Shown here: piece after piece, positions 51,098 through 59,479 of the stretch
Layout of the letters: each line of letters begins with the position of its first letter
How positions within the stretch are numbered: position 1 is the stretch's first letter
Source: Bacteroidota bacterium
Lineage (GTDB): Bacteria; Bacteroidota; Bacteroidia; Bacteroidales; Dysgonomonadaceae
Assembly: GCA_023388315.1 (NCBI GenBank)
Contig: JAEWGM010000044.1
Location: forward strand, 90,734 to 154,733
Reading direction: 5' to 3'
DNA: 64,000 nt
The notes under the pieces: model-generated
Databases searched by the model: none
What the model was told of the DNA's origin: nothing
What the model saw: only the letters and a program-made list of their open reading frames with translations
Made by a program: the position numbers and the translations under genes

Positions 51098-54000
51098 ATG
51101 AAAAAAAAAGTTAATCTTTTATTAACCCTATTCTTACTGAGCATAGGGTTTGCATTCGCACAAACCCGGGTAACGGGTAGTGTGGTTGACGAATCGGGTG
51201 AGCCCGTCATTGGCGCATCCATTCAAATTAAAGGAACAGGACAGGGAACTGTAACCGATATTGACGGAAACTTTAACCTAACAGTCCCTTCGGGCTCTAA
51301 TACGTTGGTTATTTCTTACGTGGGAATGCGCACACAAGAAGTAACCGCATCGCCAACTATGCGCATTGTAATGCAAACCGATACCGAATTACTGGATGAG
51401 GTGGTTGTTGTGGGATATGGAACGCAACGGAAAGAAAATCTCACCGGCGCGGTGTCCAGCGTGAATGTGGAAGAGGCGTTAGGTAGCCGTCCCATCGCCG
51501 ATGTTGGGCGTGGCTTGCAGGGTACCGTTCCCGGGCTTTCCATTGTAGTGCCCAGTGGAGAGGTGGGTTCCGACCCCATTATGAAAATTCGCGGACAAAT
51601 CGGCTCCATTGCCGGTTCAAGCAATCCGCTCATTTTGGTAGATAACGTAGAAATACCAAGTATCCAGGTTATCAACCCAAATGATATTGAGTCTATTTCC
51701 GTGTTGAAAGACGCTGCCGCAAGTTCCATTTACGGCTCTAAAGCAGCATTTGGAGTTATCTTAATTACCACAAAGAAAGGCGCGAGAGAAGAAAGAACCG
51801 ATATTACATATTCCACTAACTTGTCTTGGCAGCAGCCTTTTAAAAAGATTGATATTGCTGGTGTGGACGGGCTTGAATATACGCTGGAAGCACACGAAAA
51901 CATGAAATCGGGCGGCCCTGCCGGCGGTTTTTGGCGTGTAAGCAGAGAAAGCTTCGAGAAAGTGAAAGAATGGCAACGATTGTATGGAAGCACCGTAAAA
52001 TACGATGACCCCATTTTGTACGGAAGAGACTGGATTTATGACGGAACGGATAAATTCGGTTATAGAATTTACGATCCGGTTCAAGCGATGATTAAAAACT
52101 CCGCTTTTTCGCAAACACACAACCTTTCACTCAATGGAAGAAGAGGTGATACCAACTATACTGTTAGTGTGGGGTATTTAGGACAAGAAGGGATGATGAA
52201 ACCCGCGGTTCACGACGATTTCAGAAGATTTACCGGTAATTTGAGCCTATCGTCCAAAATAACGGATTTCCTTACCTTAAGAGGAGGAGCAAGATTTACC
52301 GACTCTTCCAAAAGATTCCCTAACTCCGCCACCGGATTCTCGGCTGACCCTTGGTTATATCTTTATAGATGGAGCCGGTTGTTTCCTACCGGAGCATTAG
52401 AAAATGGAGAAGAGGTGAGAGACCCCTATTTTGATACCAAAAACGCGCATACTGCCGTAAACAGAAACAGATATACCAACTTAAACCTTGGAACTACCAT
52501 CGATTTCACTGCCAATTGGAATCTTTTGGTGGATTACGCGTATAGCTCACAATTAAATCAAGCTACAAATTCAAGGCCCTCATTTGGTTCGCGCGAACCT
52601 TGGTATACACCCGTAGCTTGGAACGACGACCAAGGAAACCGCATTTATGTAGACGATAAAGGAAATATTACAGATACAGGTGGTATGCCTGCTTACAGGT
52701 TCCCGTTTGTGAACTATGTGCAACAAGAAAACTCTTATTTTTATAAGAACTCTTTTGTCTCGGACAAACACACGTTTAACGCGGTAACAAACTACGATTT
52801 GGCTATAGGCGACAACAATAAATTTAAATTTATGCTTGGAACCAACGTAGAAAGCTACAAATGGGACAGCCATTGGTCGAATAAAACAGAATTAATAAAT
52901 GAGGATAATCCTCAGTTCAATTTTGCTGTTGGCACGGAAACCGTAGGTGGTGGCGCAAACTGGGATTCGCAGTTGGGCGTTTTTAGTCGTATAAACTACT
53001 CCTTTATGGATAAATATCTGTTGGAAGCAAATTTGCGTTACGACGCTACCTCTAAATTCCCCGCTCATTTGCGTTGGAGATGGTATCCTTCGTTCTCCGC
53101 AGGTTGGGTTATGACAAATGAAACATTTATGCAACCTTTAGATCCTGTTTTAAGCTTTGCCAAAATAAGGGCGTCTTGGGGAGTGATTGGAGACCAATCG
53201 GTGCGTAACTCGCTCTATTTGTCAACAATGGATGTGTCAAAAAGTTGGTGGTTGTCGCAAGATGGCAAGCAATATTTTGAGCTAAGTACTCCAAGCCCTG
53301 TTTCGGCAGGAATTACCTGGCAAGATATTGAAACCATAAACTTGGGATTAGATTTGCGTTTCTTCAGAAACAAATTGGGATTCGTGTTTGAGTGGTATCA
53401 ACGCGATACTAAAAATATGATTATTGCCGGCGAGGCGTTGCCCGCGACATTTGGTGCCGGAGCTCCACAAGGAAACTATGGAAATTTGCGCACGCGAGGA
53501 TGGGAAATTGCAGCCGACTTTAGTCACAGATTCGATAACGGAATTGGCATCAATATAAATGCTAACGTTCACGACGCCATTACCGACATTACAAAAGCGG
53601 CCGACTGGAACACACCTTGGGAGAACAGGTTAATACATAATACTTACACCACAGGAAAAAGATACGGCGATATATATGGTTACGTTACCGATCGATTATA
53701 CCAGAAAGAGGATTTTGTTTATGATGCGAACGGAAATATTCAACAAACTACCATTATTTGGGAAGGTACGGCAAAACGTACCAATCAATTGGCGGGCAAT
53801 AACCCGGTATATCAAACCTATTTTGAAGATGGCAACCAGGTACTGTTGATAAGCCCCGGAGATGTGAAGTTTGTTGATGTAAACGGAGATGGTTACATTA
53901 CACCGGGTAAGAACACATTTGGCGATCCCGGAGACCAAGTGGTAATTGGAAACTCTACCCCACGTTATGAGTTTGGTTTGCGTTTAGGAGCAGATTATAA

Positions 54001-54496
54001 AGGCTTTGACGCTTCCATGTTTTTCCAAGGTGTGGGAAAAAGAAGTATTTGGGGAGCAGGTCAATTGGCAATACCCGGATTTCACGTAAAAGACGGAGCT
54101 ATGCCACAAGCAATTGCGGGAAATTTCTGGAAAGAAGACAGAACCGATGCATTCTATCCCAGAGCTTGGAATTTAGGCGGAGCTAATGAAGGATTTGTGA
54201 TGAGAAAACAATCACGTTATATGCTCAATATGGCCTACCTGAAAATTAAAAATATTACAGTAGGTTACACGATTCCACGCAACGTGTTGGATAACATTCA
54301 TTTGTCGAGTGCCAGAATCTATCTCTCGTTGGAAAACTTTGTAACTTTTGATAAGTTAAGAGGATTACCCATTGATCCTGAGTCAATTTCAGGGCACTCT
54401 ATGTTAAGAGAAGGCGGAAATTACAACTTAGGAAGAACAGGTACGGGAAACCCCACGTTTAAATCTGCATCAGTAGGAGTTCAAATTAGTTTATAA
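51098..54496 (+). CDS. SusC/RagA family TonB-linked outer-membrane transporter, 2
   Basis: A 1132-residue homologue of the first SusC. Signal peptide about 1-21, carboxypeptidase-like domain, DEVVVVGYGTQRK (about 104-116), plug with ISVLKDAAASSIYGSKA, and a barrel ending in VGVQISL. Residues 1-112 match SusC 1 almost completely, then identity falls sharply; the barrel is 56 residues longer in total. The pattern suggests that a promoter-plus-N-terminus cassette was duplicated or homogenised by recombination. It pairs with SusD 2, 18 bases downstream. Confidence 0.95.
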   Translation: MKKKVNLLLTLFLLSIGFAFAQTRVTGSVVDESGEPVIGASIQIKGTGQGTVTDIDGNFNLTVPSGSNTLVISYVGMRTQEVTASPTMRIVMQTDTELLDEVVVVGYGTQRKENLTGAVSSVNVEEALGSRPIADVGRGLQGTVPGLSIVVPSGEVGSDPIMKIRGQIGSIAGSSNPLILVDNVEIPSIQVINPNDIESISVLKDAAASSIYGSKAAFGVILITTKKGAREERTDITYSTNLSWQQPFKKIDIAGVDGLEYTLEAHENMKSGGPAGGFWRVSRESFEKVKEWQRLYGSTVKYDDPILYGRDWIYDGTDKFGYRIYDPVQAMIKNSAFSQTHNLSLNGRRGDTNYTVSVGYLGQEGMMKPAVHDDFRRFTGNLSLSSKITDFLTLRGGARFTDSSKRFPNSATGFSADPWLYLYRWSRLFPTGALENGEEVRDPYFDTKNAHTAVNRNRYTNLNLGTTIDFTANWNLLVDYAYSSQLNQATNSRPSFGSREPWYTPVAWNDDQGNRIYVDDKGNITDTGGMPAYRFPFVNYVQQENSYFYKNSFVSDKHTFNAVTNYDLAIGDNNKFKFMLGTNVESYKWDSHWSNKTELINEDNPQFNFAVGTETVGGGANWDSQLGVFSRINYSFMDKYLLEANLRYDATSKFPAHLRWRWYPSFSAGWVMTNETFMQPLDPVLSFAKIRASWGVIGDQSVRNSLYLSTMDVSKSWWLSQDGKQYFELSTPSPVSAGITWQDIETINLGLDLRFFRNKLGFVFEWYQRDTKNMIIAGEALPATFGAGAPQGNYGNLRTRGWEIAADFSHRFDNGIGININANVHDAITDITKAADWNTPWENRLIHNTYTTGKRYGDIYGYVTDRLYQKEDFVYDANGNIQQTTIIWEGTAKRTNQLAGNNPVYQTYFEDGNQVLLISPGDVKFVDVNGDGYITPGKNTFGDPGDQVVIGNSTPRYEFGLRLGADYKGFDASMFFQGVGKRSIWGAGQLAIPGFHVKDGAMPQAIAGNFWKEDRTDAFYPRAWNLGGANEGFVMRKQSRYMLNMAYLKIKNITVGYTIPRNVLDNIHLSSARIYLSLENFVTFDKLRGLPIDPESISGHSMLREGGNYNLGRTGTGNPTFKSASVGVQISL

Positions 54497-54514
54497 TTTT
54501 AAATCAACATCATT

Positions 54515-56362
54515 ATGAAAATAAATATATTCAATAAAATAGCGTTTGTGGCACTGCTTTTGGTATTTGCAACAGGGTGCGATGACTTTTTAGACAGGCC
54601 GCCTCTAACGCAGGAAAACGACGCGACAGCTTGGAAAAACGAGCAAAATGTACGCCTGTATGCGAATAAATTCTATGGAGGCCATAGTGTAGGAAGTACT
54701 TTTTATCCAGGTTTCTTTATGGGATATGGACACTCGTGGACAAACTCATATTCCCCATTAATGGGCTATCAATTCAGCGATGATATTGTACACAACGGAA
54801 ACCAAGGAAACTTCACTCGCGCGGTTCCCAATAGCAAAATTTGGAGTATGGCGGTCATCCGTTCTCTTAATATAATGATTGACAGGATAGAGAATAACAT
54901 GAAAGATGTTTTATCCCAAGAAGCATACAATCATTGGATGGGTATTGGACGCTTTTTTAGAGCGTTACGATATTCTGAACTGGTATTTGAATATGGAGAT
55001 GTACCCTATTACGATCACGTTCTCTCAGATACCGATTTAGACAATTTGTACAAACCCCGTACGCCCAGAAATGAAGTAATGGATGCCATTTACGATGATT
55101 TAAAATTCGCGTTTAATAATGTTCGCTTAAACGATGGCGAAATGAACGTAAACCGATATATTGTTGCTTCGTTTATCTCCAGAGTGGCCATGCACGAAGC
55201 AAGTTGGCAAAAATATTATTATAAAAACAATGAGCGTGCCAAAAAATTCTTTGAATTTGCGGTGGAGACAGGAGATTACATTATAAATAGCAACAAATAC
55301 GATATTGTTACCGAATTTAGAGAGCTGTTCACTTCGGAAGACTTGAAAGGAAATAAAGATGTTATAATGTACAGACATTACGATCAGTCGGTTGGAGTTA
55401 CCCACAGTGTCGCTTCTAACAATAACCTCTCAGAATCAATAAATTTTGGACCAACAGCCGCTTTAATCAAATCATTTATTTGCAACGACGGCGAAGTTTG
55501 GCAAAACTCCGAACTGGATAAAGCGGACGATTTTTCTTTAGCGAACGCGATTAAAACGCGCGACCCCAGATTGGAAGCTACTTTTTATGATAAGCCAACC
55601 GTAAGAAACAGAGGCTCTTATTGGTACATCAATAAGTTTTTGCCCAGAAGCGTTGCCAAATCTGTTGAGGCCGGAAACGCGCCACCCGTGGAGTTTACCA
55701 GCACAAACAACAGAACCGATTATCCTGAGATGAGATACGCGGAAGTGCTTTTAAACTGGATTGAGTCAAAAGCCGAATTGGCTACCATTGGAGGAGGATC
55801 TGTAACGCAGGCGGACATAGACAAGTCTATCAACAAAATCAGAAACCGCCCCATCGCTCCGGAAGCAGAAGCCATGGGTGTGGAGAAAACCAAGCCGATG
55901 GAATTGAGCGCTTTACCGGCTGACCCCGACAGGGATGCGGATGTTTCACCACTATTGTGGGAAATTAGAAGAGAACGTCGTATGGAATTCGCGTTTGAGT
56001 TTTCTCGCATTGCCGACATCAAGCGTTGGTCAAAACTCGAGTATATGGATACCGACAATAATCCTGATCTCTTGGCAGGCGGTTGGGTTAACTTCCCTAG
56101 AGAAATGTCGGACGACTTAACACCCGCCAACGCAGGGAAATTCTCGGTATTAAAATTGAACGACAATTTTGTTCCTTTCAATGGAGGCAACGGCTCAGAA
56201 ATGATAGGATTCTATAGAAGTAGCAGTACAAGAGGCCGCCAGCCATTCTTAGACCAACTCAACGTTAATCCGTACCTTGCTCCCGTTGGTAAAACGCAAA
56301 TAGATGATTATGAGAGCAAAGGGTATGTACTTAAGCAAACCGAAGGCTGGCCTCAGAATTAA
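54515..56362 (+). CDS. SusD/RagB family substrate-binding lipoprotein, 2
   Basis: A 615-residue lipoprotein with lipobox VFATGCDDFLD (Cys about residue 20). The SusD hallmark HWMGIGRFFRALRYSELVFEYGDVPYYD lies at about 145-172 and LLWEIRRERRMEFAFEFSRIADIKRW near the C-terminus. It is the glycan-binding partner of SusC 2. Identity with SusD 1 is low outside the hallmarks, so the two probably recognise different ligands. The next gene begins 24 bases later and should be co-transcribed. Confidence 0.95.
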   Translation: MKINIFNKIAFVALLLVFATGCDDFLDRPPLTQENDATAWKNEQNVRLYANKFYGGHSVGSTFYPGFFMGYGHSWTNSYSPLMGYQFSDDIVHNGNQGNFTRAVPNSKIWSMAVIRSLNIMIDRIENNMKDVLSQEAYNHWMGIGRFFRALRYSELVFEYGDVPYYDHVLSDTDLDNLYKPRTPRNEVMDAIYDDLKFAFNNVRLNDGEMNVNRYIVASFISRVAMHEASWQKYYYKNNERAKKFFEFAVETGDYIINSNKYDIVTEFRELFTSEDLKGNKDVIMYRHYDQSVGVTHSVASNNNLSESINFGPTAALIKSFICNDGEVWQNSELDKADDFSLANAIKTRDPRLEATFYDKPTVRNRGSYWYINKFLPRSVAKSVEAGNAPPVEFTSTNNRTDYPEMRYAEVLLNWIESKAELATIGGGSVTQADIDKSINKIRNRPIAPEAEAMGVEKTKPMELSALPADPDRDADVSPLLWEIRRERRMEFAFEFSRIADIKRWSKLEYMDTDNNPDLLAGGWVNFPREMSDDLTPANAGKFSVLKLNDNFVPFNGGNGSEMIGFYRSSSTRGRQPFLDQLNVNPYLAPVGKTQIDDYESKGYVLKQTEGWPQN

Positions 56363-56386
56363 TTAACGAAATAAAAAATCTATAAA

Positions 56387-57820
56387 ATGAAGAAGTTAAT
56401 AAATAATTTATCGAAATACGTCATTATTCTCGCTTCATTGAGCATCATCTTATTTACGGCATCATGTAGCGAAGATTATCCGAGTAATGTGGAATCTCCC
56501 AACGAAGTGGTGTTGAAATCTATTAAGATTCTCAACGCGGGGGTTGATGGAAAAACCGTAATTGAAGGTAGAGTAGACGAAGACACTAAATCGATATGGT
56601 TCCCACGCATAGACCCCGAAACTGATTTGTCGGCTGTTCGTTTTGAAGCAGTGATGTCTGATGGTGCAAAATTGGAGAATGATGTTTTGGCTTTTGAGTT
56701 CGCAGAAGGTGAAGACTCAAAAGACATGGTTATAAAAGTAGTAAACGAGCCACGTTTTCGTGAATATAGAGTAACATTACGCTTAAATGTTCCTGTGTTT
56801 GGAGCCGATTTCGGAAACCCTCAAATATATGACAACACGGCAAATGAGCTTGGTAACCCGTTGTATCCTACTTTTGTTTCGTTAAGCACGAGAGGCTCAG
56901 GGTTCGATGGCAAGCATGTACTCATTGTAACTAGAGCCGAAGGTGGGTCGCACCTTTTGGATGTAAATGATTTAAAGAAAAACGAAATAAAACCCATTCC
57001 GTTGAACCTCACCGGAGTTGGCGGTGGTACGTTCCCCGTAAACCTGGGAGCTCAAATTAATGGGCATACCTATATCGCGAATCTTTCGGGTGGATTGGTT
57101 TCTCCATTAAAAATTTATCACTGGACCGATCCCTCGCAAGCACCGCAGGTAATCGCCAACATTAACAAAGCCGACATCCCCGGTGCAGGTGCTCGTCATG
57201 GCGACAACCTTTCTGTGAACTTAGATGATAACGGAAACGGACACATTTTCTTGGGTGATAACGCGTCAACCCAAATTTTGCGGTTTACGGTCAGAAACTA
57301 CACTGAGGTGTCGAGCCCGTTCATCATTGAAATGCCATCGCGTTTACTGGAGCCGTTTATGAATATGAATCGTGTGGGTACAACCGACGACTATCTGCTC
57401 ACCGGACATGCGGCACCCATCATGGTAGCAAGTGTTGACGGAACCATCGGATACAGAATGGATAATTCTTCTATCCCCATCAGAAGTTCAGACCCACGGG
57501 TTATTTACTTCAACGGTGAGCGTTACCTGCTTGTAGTGACTGCTGCAAGAGGCGCGGGAGATAGTGTGGTAATGTATATCTACAACATTACAAGAGGCGA
57601 AAGCATTTCCGAGGCTTTAGAAATCTTTGAATCGGGCGATATGACCCCTATTTATCAATATCCCTTAATGGGTGGGGTAAACTCAGCACCCTCCACTCAA
57701 ACGGGATGGCATGTTACCAAAGATGCGGAAGGGAACGATGAAAGCCTGATGGTTTATGGCGCATCCGCCGATGCCGGCTTTGTGATTGTTGAATTCCCGA
57801 AAAAATCACTTGACGACTAA
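56387..57820 (+). CDS. DUF4623-like surface lipoprotein
   Basis: A 477-residue lipoprotein (lipobox LFTASCSEDYP, Cys about residue 27) with an N-terminal beta domain (about 40-130), a bacterial Ig-like fold with EYRVTLRLNVPVFG, and a C-terminal domain of repeated beta strands with spaced glycines (HVLIVTRAEGGSHLLDVNDL, GAQINGHTYIANLSGG, NGHIFLGDNASTQILRF) that looks like a beta-propeller. This fits DUF4623, a Bacteroidetes family of unknown function found in glycan-utilisation loci. It probably acts as an additional surface glycan-binding protein (SusE-position). A strong terminator follows. Confidence 0.65.
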   Translation: MKKLINNLSKYVIILASLSIILFTASCSEDYPSNVESPNEVVLKSIKILNAGVDGKTVIEGRVDEDTKSIWFPRIDPETDLSAVRFEAVMSDGAKLENDVLAFEFAEGEDSKDMVIKVVNEPRFREYRVTLRLNVPVFGADFGNPQIYDNTANELGNPLYPTFVSLSTRGSGFDGKHVLIVTRAEGGSHLLDVNDLKKNEIKPIPLNLTGVGGGTFPVNLGAQINGHTYIANLSGGLVSPLKIYHWTDPSQAPQVIANINKADIPGAGARHGDNLSVNLDDNGNGHIFLGDNASTQILRFTVRNYTEVSSPFIIEMPSRLLEPFMNMNRVGTTDDYLLTGHAAPIMVASVDGTIGYRMDNSSIPIRSSDPRVIYFNGERYLLVVTAARGAGDSVVMYIYNITRGESISEALEIFESGDMTPIYQYPLMGGVNSAPSTQTGWHVTKDAEGNDESLMVYGASADAGFVIVEFPKKSLDD

Positions 57821-57842
57821 TGTGTTTTTACGGATACATATG

Positions 57843-57884
57843 AAAATAACTTTGCCGGACTAATTTCGGCAAAGTTATTTTTTC
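57843..57884 (+). terminator. Terminator after the DUF4623-like gene, containing a -7 box
   Basis: Arms AAAATAACTTTGCCG (57843-57857) and CGGCAAAGTTATTTT (57867-57881) followed by TT. The left arm contains TAACTTTG (57847-57854), the same -7 box as the susC promoters, 65 bases before the next start. No matching -33 box is visible. Confidence 0.85.
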
Positions 57885-57911
57885 CTAAAGAGAATTACTT
57901 AAACCTGAAAC

Positions 57912-59366
57912 ATGATGAGAAAAATCAGATATACTTATCTTATCCTGCTGGCCATTGCATTTACCGTTGCGTGTAGCAGAGATGTTCCCGGCGAAGAGCC
58001 ACAACCACCGGGGCCAACAGACCCCCAACTCATTTTCCCTAAAAAAGAAATGAGAGCCGTGTGGATTACAACTGCTTACGGATTGGATTGGCCTATGGGA
58101 AAATATGATATTCAACCACAAAAAAATCAATATATTCAATACTTGGATAAATTTAAAGAATTGAATATAAACACGGTAATTGTTCAAATAAAACCCATGG
58201 GCGATGCGTTTTACAACTCGCCTTATGAACCTTGGAGCTCATCTATAACGGGAACCAGAGGAAAAGACCCGGGTTATGATGTGCTAAAGTTTATGATTGA
58301 TGAAGCTCACAAACGCGATATGGAGTTTCACGCTTGGATGAACCCCTACAGAATTGCCACACGGGCGAATAACGGCAGTTCTTATCCCGCTTTACATTCT
58401 TCTGTGAAGCCTGAATGGGTTGTAAGCCACGAGAAAATACAGATTTATAACCCCGCGTTGCCCGAAGTACGTCAACGGCTGGCCGATATCGTAAAAGATG
58501 TAATTACCAAATACGATGTGGACGGCATTCATTTCGATGATTACTTTTATTCCGATCCTTCATCGGCAGGCGTAATGGTTTCCGATGCATCCGATTTTCA
58601 AAAGTATGGGGCAGGATTTGCAAAAATTGAAGATTTCAGACGCGATAATGTGGACAAAGCAATCAAAGCGGTTCACGATGTAATTGTAGCCACAAAGCCC
58701 GAAGTTGTTTTTACCATTTCTCCCGCCGCCAGTCCCGATTATAATTTAAACACCCTGTTTGCCGATGTGGCGAAATGGTGTCGCGAAGGCTGGATTGATG
58801 TGGTGATGCCACAATTGTATCAAGAAATAGGAAATGCGTACAACGATTTTCAAGGGCGGTTAGGTTGGTGGTCACAATATAACTACAAAGCGGCATTGAT
58901 GATAGGACACGGTTATTATAAATTTGGTGATCCGGCTATGCCGGCAGCTTTTCAGTCGGTTAACGAACTGGAACGTCAATTCGCTTTAACACGCAGAAAC
59001 ACCAAAGTGCAGGGGAACGCCCAATATAGTGCTCGTTATGTTCTTTTAAACAAAATAGGAATTACCGATAAGCTTACCGATTTGTATAAAGAACCGGCTG
59101 TTATTCCTTTTTTAGGCAGAGAAGTAGCGGCAGCGCCCGCCAAACCACAGAACCTGAAAATAAACAATAAACAACTCAGTTGGACAACTTCCGGCGATGT
59201 GAAATCGGTGGTATATTACTTCCCCGATATCACAAAAGAGGGACAAGTGGTGGGCATAACCGGCCAAAACAGTTTGTCGGTGAACGCCGCCGGACACTAT
59301 TGTGTAACTGCGATAAACAAAGACAACAAGGAAAGTGAGCCAACGGAACTTGTGGAATTAAAGTGA
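57912..59366 (+). CDS. GHL10 (DUF187/YngK-like) glycosyl hydrolase lipoprotein
   Basis: A 484-residue lipoprotein (lipobox AFTVACSRD, Cys about residue 17) with a Pro-rich linker, then a TIM-barrel GHL10 domain (about 36-370): MRAVWITTAYGLDWP, KELNINTVIVQIKPMGDAFY, AWMNPYRIAT, VDGIHFDDYFY and DVVMPQLYQE. A C-terminal beta domain (about 390-484) resembles fibronectin-type folds. The E. coli member DigH (formerly YddW) cuts denuded peptidoglycan strands, so the target here may be a similar GlcNAc-MurNAc or other amino-sugar glycan. The lipid anchor places it at the outer membrane. Confidence 0.88.
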   Translation: MMRKIRYTYLILLAIAFTVACSRDVPGEEPQPPGPTDPQLIFPKKEMRAVWITTAYGLDWPMGKYDIQPQKNQYIQYLDKFKELNINTVIVQIKPMGDAFYNSPYEPWSSSITGTRGKDPGYDVLKFMIDEAHKRDMEFHAWMNPYRIATRANNGSSYPALHSSVKPEWVVSHEKIQIYNPALPEVRQRLADIVKDVITKYDVDGIHFDDYFYSDPSSAGVMVSDASDFQKYGAGFAKIEDFRRDNVDKAIKAVHDVIVATKPEVVFTISPAASPDYNLNTLFADVAKWCREGWIDVVMPQLYQEIGNAYNDFQGRLGWWSQYNYKAALMIGHGYYKFGDPAMPAAFQSVNELERQFALTRRNTKVQGNAQYSARYVLLNKIGITDKLTDLYKEPAVIPFLGREVAAAPAKPQNLKINNKQLSWTTSGDVKSVVYYFPDITKEGQVVGITGQNSLSVNAAGHYCVTAINKDNKESEPTELVELK

Positions 59367-59395
59367 AATTGAATGTTTAGTATCACTTTATAATA

Positions 59396-59435
59396 AAGAA
59401 AGAGCGATTTCTCCCGAAGTTGCTCTTTCTTCATT
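59396..59435 (+). terminator. Terminator after the GHL10 gene
   Basis: Arms AAGAAAGAGC (59396-59405) and GCTCTTTCTT (59422-59431). The core AGAGCGATTTCTCCCGAA is shared with the terminator at 50692, showing a repeated element inside the locus. The T-run is interrupted by C, so termination may be partial. Confidence 0.75.
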
Positions 59436-59479
59436 CTCAATATTTTTATATCTTGTACACCTTATTAAAAGGATTTTTT

